From contig VBCQ01000378.1 of NCBI GenBank assembly GCA_005882155.1, forward strand, positions 1-16,373: a stretch of DNA of 16,373 bases, given 5' to 3'. This document shows positions 1 through 7,175 of the stretch, piece by piece (the first letter of the stretch is position 1; the number at the start of each line of letters is the position of its first letter). The position numbers and the translations under genes are program-made. The notes below the pieces were generated by a model. That model was given only the letters and a program-made list of their open reading frames with translations. It was not told the origin of the DNA and did not search any database. The DNA comes from Betaproteobacteria bacterium (GTDB lineage Bacteria; Pseudomonadota; Gammaproteobacteria; Burkholderiales; Burkholderiaceae_C).

Positions 1-31
1 CGCCTTCGATTGCATTCATGGCTTGCTCCAT
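1..31 (-). CDS. Start of an unidentified minus-strand gene (cut by window edge)
   Basis: An ATG at 31-29 on the minus strand opens a frame reading MEQAMNAIEG that leaves the window at position 1. It lies 54 bases downstream of the diguanylate cyclase stop and in the same direction, so it could be the next gene on that strand. A second in-frame ATG is at 19-17. No strong ribosome binding site is visible (only GAGCG just before the ATG), and ten residues are too few to recognise a family. The reading frame is therefore a suggestion only. Confidence 0.25.
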   Translation of the reverse strand, partial: MEQAMNAIEG

Positions 32-85
32 CGCTCAGTTCAGGTGAACCGTACAACGATCGAGTCGCCCCAAATGGATGGCCCC

Positions 86-937
86 CTATTCGCCCGAGCG
101 CGTGTCGACGGGGAAGGCGTCGCCGTTGCGATTGGGCTCGAAGGGCAGGGTGCGAACGCAGTTGCGGCCGTCGGCCTTCGCGGCGTACAGCGCGGTGTCG
201 GCTTCGTGGATCATCCAGTCGAGCGATGGCAGCTCGGCGCGCAGCGGCGCGACGCCGATGCTCACCGTCGTGCCGACGGTCTGGCCCTGCCACGCGACGC
301 GCAGGCCTTGCACCTGCTCGCGGATGCGCTCGGCGACATCGAGCGCGCCGAGCGGGTCGGTGTGCGGCAGGAACACGATCAGCTCTTCGCCGCCGAAGCG
401 CGCGAGCACGTCGGCTTGACGCAGCGACGCGCCGGTCGCGCGCGCAATCTGGCGCAGCAGCTCGTCGCCGCACAGATGGCCATGGGTGTCGTTGACGCGC
501 TTGAAGTGGTCGGCGTCGATCAGCAGCAGCGCGGCCGGCGTGCTGTAGCGCCGCGCACGCGTCCATTCGCGCTCGACCACCGTCATGAAGTGACGCCGGT
601 TGTGCACGCCGGTCAGGTCGTCGTGAGTGGCAAGCACCGTCAGTTGCTGGCGCGCCTGCTCGAGCTCGAACACCAGACGCAGCATCACGCTGCCGAACAG
701 CGGCGTCAGCAGCAGCGAGCAAATGCTCGCCGACGCGGCGGCGATCGCGCGGTCACCGCGGCCGATCAGCGTGATCACCAGCTCGGCGATCGCGACCGCG
801 AGGACGCTCACCGCAAGCGTCAGCCACAGCGCCGCGCGCAGCATGCCCTGGCGCAAGACGAAGCGCGTGAGCCAGCGGAACCAGCCGGGCGTGGGATCGA
901 CGGGCAACGGAGTCGGAGGAGGTGCAACAACGCTCAC
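86..937 (-). CDS. Membrane-bound diguanylate cyclase (GGDEF domain)
   Basis: The protein should make cyclic di-GMP from two GTP at the inner membrane. Counted from the proposed GTG start (937), two hydrophobic stretches at about residues 33-57 and 65-92 are followed by a GGDEF domain. It opens with the typical DDLTGVHNRRHF and includes DADHFKRVNDTHGH. The signature is GGEEL at about residues 182-186, an accepted active variant. RQAD lies just before it, at the spacing of an inhibitory RxxD I-site, so product feedback is likely. The frame stays open upstream to an ATG at 1066, but that extension (MESAALYASPRRF...) has no membrane or domain character and would reach the start of the divergent creatininase-like gene. 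A GTG near 937 is preferred, though no good Shine-Dalgarno supports it. There is no obvious periplasmic sensor domain beyond the short loop between the helices. Domain call is firm; start is uncertain. Confidence 0.9.
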   Translation of the reverse strand: MSVVAPPPTPLPVDPTPGWFRWLTRFVLRQGMLRAALWLTLAVSVLAVAIAELVITLIGRGDRAIAAASASICSLLLTPLFGSVMLRLVFELEQARQQLTVLATHDDLTGVHNRRHFMTVVEREWTRARRYSTPAALLLIDADHFKRVNDTHGHLCGDELLRQIARATGASLRQADVLARFGGEELIVFLPHTDPLGALDVAERIREQVQGLRVAWQGQTVGTTVSIGVAPLRAELPSLDWMIHEADTALYAAKADGRNCVRTLPFEPNRNGDAFPVDTRSGE

Positions 938-1065
938 ACGCCATTCGACCACAACCGAATCCGCCGCGGCTGCATGCCCGACAAGGCAGCGTGAAATACG
1001 TGCCGCATCAGCGCGGAATGGCAACAGGAATCTGCGGGGACTCGCGTACAGTGCGGCCGACTCCA

Positions 1066-1887
1066 ATGCGACTCTCCATGCACAGAATTCTTGCCGGACT
1101 GATGCTGGCTCTGGTACTCAATGGTCCGGCGCACGCCGCCCCACCGGCGCATGTCTTCCTCGAAGAAATGACTTCGCCAGAGGTCGGCGAGGCGCTGCGC
1201 GGCGGCGCGACGACGATCATCATTCCGGTCGGCGGCACCGAGCAGAACGGCCCGCACATGACGCTCGGCAAGCACAACGTTCGCGTCAAGCTGCTGGCCG
1301 GGCGCATTGCGCTTGCGCTCGGCAACGCGATCGTCGCGCCGGTCGTCGCCTACGTGCCCGAGGGCAGCATCACGCCACCGCGCGCGCACATGCGCTTCGC
1401 CGGCACGATCAGCATTCCGGACGAGGCCTTCAAGAGCCTGCTCGACGCGAGCGCGCGCAGCTTCGCGCAGCACGGCTTCACCGACATCGTGCTGATCGGC
1501 GATCACGGCGGCTATCAAGCGCAGCTGGCGGCAGTGGCTGCGCGGCTCAATCGCGACTGGGCGCATACGCCGGCGCGCGCGCATTTCATCGCCGAGTACT
1601 ACCTCGCCGCCGACAAGCCGTATGCCGACGCCCTGCGTGCGCAAGGCCTGAGCGCGGCACAGATCGGGACTCACGCCGGCGCCGCCGATACTTCGCTGAT
1701 GCTGGCCGTCGACCCGACGCAAGTCCACACGGGGCAACTCGCGGCAGCGGCCGAGGGCGGAACGCGCGTCGGTGTGGCCGGCGATCCGCGGCCCGCGACT
1801 GCGCAGCTCGGCCAGCTCGGCGCCGAGAGAATCGTCAGCGACAGCGTCGCGGCGATTCGCAAGGCGGTTGCAGCGCGTCACCGTTGA
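1066..1887 (+). CDS. Exported creatininase-family protein (putative amidohydrolase)
   Basis: A 273-residue protein with an N-terminal signal peptide: basic start, hydrophobic core LAGLMLALVLNG, likely cleavage after PAHA at residue 24. The mature part follows the creatininase fold pattern with PVGGTEQNGPH near residues 54-64, LGKHN, GDHGGYQ and HAGAADTS. Creatininase-family members are metal-dependent hydrolases of cyclic or peptide-like amides (creatininase, MftE, FAPy deformylase ArfB). The classic ligand pattern E-x-H-G...D reads here E59-x-N61-G...H70, so one histidine is lost and one gained, and substrate cannot be guessed. Export to the periplasm is unusual for the founding members. ATG 1066 and ATG 1078 are both possible starts, and neither has a clear Shine-Dalgarno. 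The stop is 28 bases before the next gene, so the two probably share a transcript. Confidence 0.85.
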   Translation: MRLSMHRILAGLMLALVLNGPAHAAPPAHVFLEEMTSPEVGEALRGGATTIIIPVGGTEQNGPHMTLGKHNVRVKLLAGRIALALGNAIVAPVVAYVPEGSITPPRAHMRFAGTISIPDEAFKSLLDASARSFAQHGFTDIVLIGDHGGYQAQLAAVAARLNRDWAHTPARAHFIAEYYLAADKPYADALRAQGLSAAQIGTHAGAADTSLMLAVDPTQVHTGQLAAAAEGGTRVGVAGDPRPATAQLGQLGAERIVSDSVAAIRKAVAARHR

Positions 1888-1915
1888 CGCCGCGCAAATC
1901 ACGGAAAATTGGCTG

Positions 1916-3220
1916 ATGATGAATCGAAACCTCGCTTCCACACTCGTCGTTCTGCTGGGCGCATCGCTCGGCTTTCCGGCAACGCCGATTGCGCAAGGTT
2001 CGGCACCGACGAGCGGCGCATCGTCGCCCGCCGCGGCGCCGCGTGCCGTCGTCACGGTGCCCGGCATGCCGGAGGTGCGCGACCCCACCAACCTGTACAG
2101 CGAGGTCGCGGCCAACCGCTTCAGCCCGAACGTCAGCGGCGCGCTCGAGCGCGTGTACGTGCCGAACCGCGTCGACAACAGCGTGTCGGTCATCGACCCG
2201 GCAACGCTGAAGGTCGTCGACACGTTCAAGGTCGGCGTCAATCCGCAGCACGTCGTGCCGGCATGGGACCTGAAGACGCTGTGGGTCGCGAACAATGCCG
2301 AAGGCCGCACGGACGGCAGCTTGACGCCGATCGACCCGCTGACCGGCAAGGCCGGCAAATCGATCGCCGTGGACGACCCGTACAACATGTATTTCTCGCC
2401 CGACGGCAAGTACGCCATCGTCGTCGCCGAGGCCTACAAACGGCTCGATTTCCGCGACCCGCGCAGCATGAAGCTCGAGTATTCGATCCCGACGCCGCAA
2501 TGCGCCGGCATCAACCATGCCGACTTCGCGATCGACGGCCGATTCGCGCTGTTCACCTGCGAGTTCAACGGCGCGATCACCAAGGTCGACCTCGTCAACC
2601 GGCGCGTTGTCGACACGATCAAGCTGAGCAGGTACTTCGACAAGCCGCAGGGCGCGAGCGCGCCGAAGGCACGCTCACAGACCGTGTCGATCAAGACCGC
2701 GGGCCCGGGCAAGGCCGAGGTCTGCACGACCAAGAGCATGCCGCAGGACGTTCGAGTCTCGCCCGACGGCCGCACCTTCTATGTCGCCGACATGATGGCC
2801 GACGGCGTGCACGTGGTCGACGGCGAGAGCTTCAAGCAGATCGGCTTCCTGCCCACTGGAATCGGCGCGCACGGCCTGTACCCGAGCCGCGACGGCAAGC
2901 TGCTGTACGTCGCGAATCGCGGCACCAACCTGATCCACGGCAAGCCCGGCGGCAAGGGCAGCGTGTCGACGATCGACTTCGCGACGCGCGCGGTCGTCAA
3001 GACCTGGCCGATTCCCGGCGGCGGCAGCCCTGACATGGGCAACGTCAGTGCCGACGGCACGACCCTGTGGCTGTCGGGCCGCTTCGACGACGTGGTGTAC
3101 CGCATCGACACCGCGAGCGGCAACGTCGACAAGATCAAGGTCGGCCGCGAGCCGCATGGCCTGACGGTGTGGCCACAGCCGGGGCGATATTCGCTGGGGC
3201 ATACGGGGAATTTGCGCTAG
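1916..3220 (+). CDS. Exported YVTN/YncE-type beta-propeller protein
   Basis: A 434-residue protein beginning with a signal peptide (MMNRNLASTLVVLLGASLGF, cleavage probably near residue 27). The rest is built of YVTN-like beta-propeller blades: VYVPNRVDNSVSVIDPATLK, LWVANN, FSPDGKYAIVV, VSPDGRTFYVAD, LLYVANRG and VSADGTTLWLSGR. Family members are extracytoplasmic seven-bladed propellers, often found with metal, heme or quinone cofactor enzymes or acting as binding scaffolds. No catalytic residues can be assigned. Three cysteines occur (PQCAG, FTCEF, EVCTT). The two ATGs at 1916 and 1919 are adjacent; a weak purine stretch (ACGGAAAA) precedes them. It lies 28 bases after the creatininase-like gene, and both products are exported, so they may act on the same periplasmic substrate. 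The REP-like cluster begins 15 bases after its stop. Confidence 0.88.
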   Translation: MMNRNLASTLVVLLGASLGFPATPIAQGSAPTSGASSPAAAPRAVVTVPGMPEVRDPTNLYSEVAANRFSPNVSGALERVYVPNRVDNSVSVIDPATLKVVDTFKVGVNPQHVVPAWDLKTLWVANNAEGRTDGSLTPIDPLTGKAGKSIAVDDPYNMYFSPDGKYAIVVAEAYKRLDFRDPRSMKLEYSIPTPQCAGINHADFAIDGRFALFTCEFNGAITKVDLVNRRVVDTIKLSRYFDKPQGASAPKARSQTVSIKTAGPGKAEVCTTKSMPQDVRVSPDGRTFYVADMMADGVHVVDGESFKQIGFLPTGIGAHGLYPSRDGKLLYVANRGTNLIHGKPGGKGSVSTIDFATRAVVKTWPIPGGGSPDMGNVSADGTTLWLSGRFDDVVYRIDTASGNVDKIKVGREPHGLTVWPQPGRYSLGHTGNLR

Positions 3221-3236
3221 GGGTTGGTGTGGGGCG

Positions 3237-3268
3237 GGGACTTCGACAGGCTCAGTCCGAACGGGGTT
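3237..3268 (+). repeat. REP-like unit A (outer left arm)
   Basis: This 32-base arm matches the reverse complement of the right arm at 3411-3442 at 31 of 32 positions; the only difference is CGACAGG versus CGACGGG. Confidence 0.85.
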
Positions 3269-3285
3269 GGGATGCATGCGATGCG

Positions 3286-3307
3286 GGGCTTCGATACCTC
3301 AGCCCGA
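3286..3307 (+). repeat. REP-like unit B (inner left arm)
   Basis: This 22-base arm, starting GGGCTTCGATACCTCAG, is an exact reverse complement of 3372-3393. A further 14-base inverted copy of its CTTCGATACCTCAG core lies at 3356-3369, so one left arm faces two tandem right arms. Confidence 0.85.
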
Positions 3308-3355
3308 ACGGGGATTGGAGAGCGGAGACCTGCGAGACACAAACACCCGATCGTC

Positions 3356-3393
3356 CTGAGGTATCGAAGGATCGGGCTGAGGTATCGAAGCCC
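3356..3393 (-). repeat. REP-like units B' and B'' (tandem inner right arms)
   Basis: Two direct copies of CTGAGGTATCGAAG, at 3356-3369 and 3376-3389, lie 20 bases apart. Both are inverted relative to unit B; the second copy extends the match to 22 bases (3372-3393). Confidence 0.85.
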
Positions 3394-3410
3394 TTTATGA
3401 ACACAAACCA

Positions 3411-3442
3411 AACCCCGTTCGGACTGAGCCCGTCGAAGTCCC
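3411..3442 (-). repeat. REP-like unit A' (outer right arm)
   Basis: This is the inverted partner of unit A. It ends only 17 bases before the ogt start codon, so it occupies the place where the ogt promoter or leader would be expected. Confidence 0.85.
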
Positions 3443-3459
3443 GCTCCGAACAACACTTC

Positions 3460-3980
3460 ATGCTGTTCGCCACCGCGATCGGCTCGTGCGCCATCGCGTG
3501 GAACGCAAACGGAATCGTCAACGTGCTGCTGCCTGAGGCAAATGAGCAGCCCGCCTGGCCCGCCGCTTACCCGACGCGCATGAACAATCAACCGCGCCGC
3601 CCGACGTTCAACGCGCCATCGACAACATCGTCGCCCTGCTGCGCGGCGACCGCATCGACCTCTGCGACATCGCGCTCGACATGGCGGATCTGCCGCCGTT
3701 CAACCAACGCGTCTACGAGATCGTTCGGCGCATTCCGCCGGGCCAGACATCGAGCTATGGCGACATCGCCCGACAACTCGGCGACCCCAATGCGGCACGC
3801 GCCGTCGGCAAGGCGCTCGGTGAGAACCCGTTCCCGATCATCGTCCCGTGCCATCGTGTGCTCGCCGCCGGCCACCAATCGGGCGGCTTCTCGGCGCCGG
3901 GTGGTGTCTCGACGAAGCTGCGGCTGCTGCTGATCGAGCGCGCGCAGTTGCAGGACGGGCCGGGGCTTTTCGACAGCTGA
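3460..3980 (+). pseudogene. ogt: Methylated-DNA-[protein]-cysteine S-methyltransferase, frameshifted
   Basis: Ogt/Ada-C proteins repair O6-alkylguanine in DNA by moving the alkyl group onto their own cysteine. The first part, from ATG 3460, reads MLFATAIGSCAIAWNANG then IVNVLLPEAN, the usual N-terminal domain. The second part is in another frame and reads, from about 3546, AARLARRLPDA and then VQRAIDNIVALLRGD, followed by FNQRVYEIVRRIPPG, YGDIA, the active-site PCHRV near 3847-3861 and GGFSAPGG. The two halves join into one normal-length protein (about 170 residues) if one base is restored around 3541-3550, where the downstream frame has a TGA at 3543. The C-terminal frame alone, from ATG 3681, would give 99 residues with the active cysteine but without the N-terminal domain. 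It could be a real mutation, a sequencing error, or less likely programmed slippage; no classic slippery heptamer is seen. The stop lies 5 bases from the convergent HD-GYP stop. Confidence 0.85.
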
Positions 3981-3985
3981 GATCG

Positions 3986-5245
3986 CTAGCAAACCACCAG
4001 GTGATCGCACAGCTGATTCAAGCGCTGTGCATCGCCGAGCGGCAGCTTGCCGGCATGCAGCAGTGCGGCGCGCTGAATCGCGCGCAGGCGGAACACCAGT
4101 TCGTCTTCGACGGCTTCGATCTCGGCCGCGGTGTTCGCCGTCACCGACTCCTTGCTCCACAGTCCGCTCGCGTTCCAGCCGGTGCGCAATCGGCTCAGCA
4201 GATGCTGCGCCAGCGTCAGTGCGTCTTTCAAGCCCGCTGACTCCGCGTCGTCCATCAGATCGCGCGCGCTCGCGTGGGCTGCGTGCAGTGCGGCGTCGAG
4301 GCCGGCGAGGCGCGCCTGGATCTCGTCGGCCGCAAGCGTCGCGTGCAATTCGGGTTGGGCTTGCGCCGCGTGCGCGATCAGGCCGACCCATTGCAGATCG
4401 AACTCGCCGGGCACCACGCGCAGCGAGACGCTGGCACGCGACAGCTGCGGCGTGTCTGCGCGCAGCACGTTGAGTGTCGCTTCGGTGACCGCGAGCAGCC
4501 GGCCTTGCGGCGACACCTGCTCGCGCTGCAAGCGCAGCGGGTAGCCGGAGCCGTCGAGCCGTTCGTGGTGCTCGGAAATCGCGCGCGCGATCACGCTCGG
4601 GTAGTCGGTGAGCTGGGTGATCAGCAACTGGCCGACATGCGGATGGACGACGAGCTGCTGATAGCTTTGCAGGTCGAGCGCGCGGTCGGCATCGGCCTCG
4701 CCGAATTGCGGGTCGATGTACATCTCGCCGAGGTCATGCAGCAGGCCGCACACCATCGCGACGCGCAAGGCCTGCGTGTCGCCGCCATGCGCCATCACCA
4801 TTGCGCCGTTCAAGACCATCGCCTGCACCGCGTGGTCGAATGACTCCGGTCGCGACGCCTGACCCGCAGTCAGCAGCAATTGAACGACCGAGTGCAGCGG
4901 CAAGTGCCCGACCTCTCGAACGAGCTTGTCTGCATACGGCCGCAGCAGGATGGTCAGGGGCGTGACACGGTCGAGCAACGTCTTCGTCGACTCCACCAGC
5001 GAATGCGAGGTGACGCCGTCTTCGGCGAGCAGGCAGGTTTCGAGCGGCTGGCGCAGCTGCCGATCGAGCAGCTTGCGCTGCAAGGCCTGCGACACCGGCA
5101 GGTCGCGCGCCCACAGCTTGGTGCCCGACAGGTCGAAGATGTCGCGCGACGCGATGATCCGCTTGGTCTGGCTGGCCTCGAGGATCGTCGCCAGCGCATG
5201 CGGGTTGGCGGTCGTGAATCCGGCGGGACGAGCGGGCGCGTTCAT
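3986..5245 (-). CDS. HD-GYP domain protein, putative cyclic di-GMP phosphodiesterase
   Basis: A cytoplasmic protein of 419 residues without signal peptide or membrane helices. Residues 1-120 form a domain I do not recognise. The HD-GYP core follows: LLHDLGEMYIDP (HD at about 170-171), HPHVG, and HHERLDGSGYP at about 226-236. HD-GYP enzymes hydrolyse cyclic di-GMP to pGpG or GMP at a metal centre. Two positions depart from the usual pattern: HDxGK reads HDLGE, and the late IADxxDA motif reads AVTEATLN, so activity may be altered. The C-terminal 130 residues are alpha-helical and unassigned. The start at 5245 is chosen because its ATG overlaps the kinase stop (ATGA) and is preceded by TTGGAG at good spacing, implying translational coupling. 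There is no receiver (REC) domain, unlike many HD-GYP response regulators. Confidence 0.85.
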   Translation of the reverse strand: MNAPARPAGFTTANPHALATILEASQTKRIIASRDIFDLSGTKLWARDLPVSQALQRKLLDRQLRQPLETCLLAEDGVTSHSLVESTKTLLDRVTPLTILLRPYADKLVREVGHLPLHSVVQLLLTAGQASRPESFDHAVQAMVLNGAMVMAHGGDTQALRVAMVCGLLHDLGEMYIDPQFGEADADRALDLQSYQQLVVHPHVGQLLITQLTDYPSVIARAISEHHERLDGSGYPLRLQREQVSPQGRLLAVTEATLNVLRADTPQLSRASVSLRVVPGEFDLQWVGLIAHAAQAQPELHATLAADEIQARLAGLDAALHAAHASARDLMDDAESAGLKDALTLAQHLLSRLRTGWNASGLWSKESVTANTAAEIEAVEDELVFRLRAIQRAALLHAGKLPLGDAQRLNQLCDHLVVC

Positions 5246-7074
5246 GATGATCTCCAACAAGCCGTGTCTTCTTGATTTCGACCGCCGGCGCTCGTGCTCA
5301 AGGCAGGAGTTGTGACGAGGTGTTGATTGATGTCAGCAGTTGCAGTCTCTCGCGCGATGCCTTCGCGCGCCGCCTGCAGGTCGACCATGAACGAACTGCC
5401 GACGCCGGCTTCGCTGATCACCGACAGCGAGCCGCCCATCGCTTCGACGAGCTGCTTGGTGATGACGAGACCGATGCCGGTGCCCTGGATCGCCGTGTCG
5501 TCGCGGCCGAGGCGGTTGAAGGGTTGGAACAGTTGCTCGAGCTGTGGCGCGCTCATGCCGATGCCGTTGTCCGACACGGTGAGCCGCACGCGGGCGCCGT
5601 GGAACGAGACGCGCAGCGTGATCGTGCCGCCGCGCCGTCCGTACTTGATCGCGTTCGACACCAGGTTGAGCAGAACCTGCTTGATCCGCGTCGTGTCGCC
5701 CTCCACATAGCTCGGCACGGCCGACGACGCTTCGTCTTGGATTCGGATGCCGGCAGCGACCGCCTGGCCGCTCATCACCTGCATGATCGCGCGCACTTCG
5801 AGCGCGAGGCAGACGCGTTCGGAGCGCACGTGCAGCGTGCCGGTGTCGAAGCGCGAGATGTCGAGCAGGTCGCTGATCAGGTGCAACAGGTGCTCGCCGG
5901 CGGCGCGAATGTGGCCGATCCGCGCAAGCTGGTCCGGCTTCAGCGGATGGCGATGCTCCATCTCGAGCAGCTGCGAAAAGCCGAGGATCGCGTTGAGCGG
6001 CGTTCGCAGCTCATGGCTCATTCGCGACAAGAATTCCGACTTGCTGCGGCTCGCCAGCTCGGCCGACTCTTTCTCGGCGCGCAGGATCGCCGACGCCTCG
6101 CGCAAGCGCGCCGCTGCGTGTTGCCGCAGCACCAGCGTGTTGCTGAGCGTGAGGATCGCCGCGACGAGCAACAGCATCACGCCGGCCGACGCGATGTCGC
6201 GCGACTTCGCTTCGTCGAGCGACGCGGTCGAGATGCCGACCGTCACCACGAGCGGCAGACCCGGCAGGTGCTCGTAGGCATAGATGCGGCGCTGGCCGTC
6301 GACGATGCTGACGAATTCGAACACGCCCGTCGGTGCAGACTTCAGCTGCTCGAACAGTGGCGCGTTTCGCACGCTGCTCGCGAAGCTGCCGTCGACCGCC
6401 GGCACGCGGGCGATCACCTTGGCGCTGGTCTCGTGCACCAGCGTGATCGACAGCCCGTCTTGGAACATCGCGCTTTGCAGAAGGCGCGAGATCACCCGCA
6501 CATCGATCGGCGCCCACACGACGCCGGCGAATTCGCCATCGTGGTTTTGCAGACGGCGGCTGAGCACGACGATTTGCCGCTTGGTCACCTTGCCGACGAT
6601 CGGCTCGGCCACCACCAGGCCTGACTCCCTGCCTGTCTGATGGCCGCGAAAGAAGTCGCGCTCGGCAAACGAGACGCCGCGCACCGGCACGCCGTTGGAC
6701 GATGTGATCGCGGTGCCCTGTGCGTCGGACGCGACGAGGAAGATCTCGTCATCGACCGGACCCAGCTGGGCGAGCAGGATGCCGCGCAGCACCGGCTCGG
6801 CGTGCGGATCGGCGCCCACCGGCAGCATCGCGACCGCGCTGCCCACACCCTTGAGCGCGAGGTCGACCGTCTTCAGCGTGTTCAGAACCTGCGCATCGAT
6901 CGCTCGGGCGTAGGTCTGGATCTGAATCTTTTTCGATGCCTCACGCTCGAGCGCTGAGCGCTCAACCTGCCAGGCGAAGAAGCTCGCGACGAGGGCGAAC
7001 AAGACTGCGCTCGCGCCGATCAAGCGAAGCTTGAAATTCGACAGCTTGATGGAGGGCAGGGCGGGGCGGCGCAT
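5242..7074 (-). CDS. Membrane sensor histidine kinase with Cache-like sensor domain
   Basis: A 610-residue protein. A first membrane helix at about residues 17-36 and a second at about 296-316 bracket a periplasmic domain of some 260 residues. It has features of a double Cache/PDC sensor (GVPVRGVSFAERDFFRGHQ, GFxGVV-like EFAGVVWAPID). The cytoplasmic part has a HisKA motif SHELRTPLNAILGF with the phosphorylated His at about 354. The ATPase domain follows, with N box NLVSNAIKYG (470-479), DNGIGM (502-507) and GTGIGL (531-536). About 40 poorly conserved residues end the protein. There is no receiver domain and no response-regulator gene beside it; the next gene, joined by an ATGA overlap, is the HD-GYP protein. 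ATG 7074 follows a weak CGAGACCT. The ligand is unknown. Confidence 0.92.
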   Translation of the reverse strand: MRRPALPSIKLSNFKLRLIGASAVLFALVASFFAWQVERSALEREASKKIQIQTYARAIDAQVLNTLKTVDLALKGVGSAVAMLPVGADPHAEPVLRGILLAQLGPVDDEIFLVASDAQGTAITSSNGVPVRGVSFAERDFFRGHQTGRESGLVVAEPIVGKVTKRQIVVLSRRLQNHDGEFAGVVWAPIDVRVISRLLQSAMFQDGLSITLVHETSAKVIARVPAVDGSFASSVRNAPLFEQLKSAPTGVFEFVSIVDGQRRIYAYEHLPGLPLVVTVGISTASLDEAKSRDIASAGVMLLLVAAILTLSNTLVLRQHAAARLREASAILRAEKESAELASRSKSEFLSRMSHELRTPLNAILGFSQLLEMEHRHPLKPDQLARIGHIRAAGEHLLHLISDLLDISRFDTGTLHVRSERVCLALEVRAIMQVMSGQAVAAGIRIQDEASSAVPSYVEGDTTRIKQVLLNLVSNAIKYGRRGGTITLRVSFHGARVRLTVSDNGIGMSAPQLEQLFQPFNRLGRDDTAIQGTGIGLVITKQLVEAMGGSLSVISEAGVGSSFMVDLQAAREGIARETATADINQHLVTTPALSTSAGGRNQEDTACWRSS

Positions 7075-7175
7075 AGGTCTCGAATCGGCAATGCCGCCGT
7101 GCGCGCTGTGCCGATGGGCGCAGTGGGGGCAGCTTCAAGACCATTGTTGCGAGTGAAAGCCGCGCGCGGAAATCG

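Larger units (their letters stand above)
3236..3443. repeat. Nested inverted REP-like repeat cluster
   Basis: The gap between the propeller gene and ogt is filled by five related units in order A, B, B', B'', A'. All share a core of the type CTTCGA-C/T-A-...CTCAG-C/T-CCGA. A and B are in one orientation; B', B'' and A' are inverted, so the region can fold as a nested cruciform. The core resembles REP-like palindromic units I know to be scattered in Burkholderiales intergenic regions (recalled, not searched). It may protect the 3' end of the upstream mRNA or act in termination. Confidence 0.85.

Noticed and set aside
1041..1066. TACAGT as a -10 element for the creatininase-like gene
   Set aside because: No acceptable -35 hexamer lies 16-18 bases upstream, so it is not reported as a promoter.
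934..2418. Minus-strand open frame opposite the creatininase-like and propeller genes
   Set aside because: No domains; it is a by-product of codon bias in the two well-supported plus-strand genes.
3681..3980. Stand-alone 99-residue methyltransferase starting at ATG 3681
   Set aside because: In-frame conserved sequence continues upstream of this ATG to about 3546, and the missing N-terminal half is just before it in another frame, so a frameshifted gene explains the data better.
5272..6624. Long plus-strand open frame (450 codons) opposite the histidine kinase
   Set aside because: Its translation is Arg/His/Ala-rich low complexity, and the kinase on the other strand has complete motifs. High GC makes such antisense frames common.
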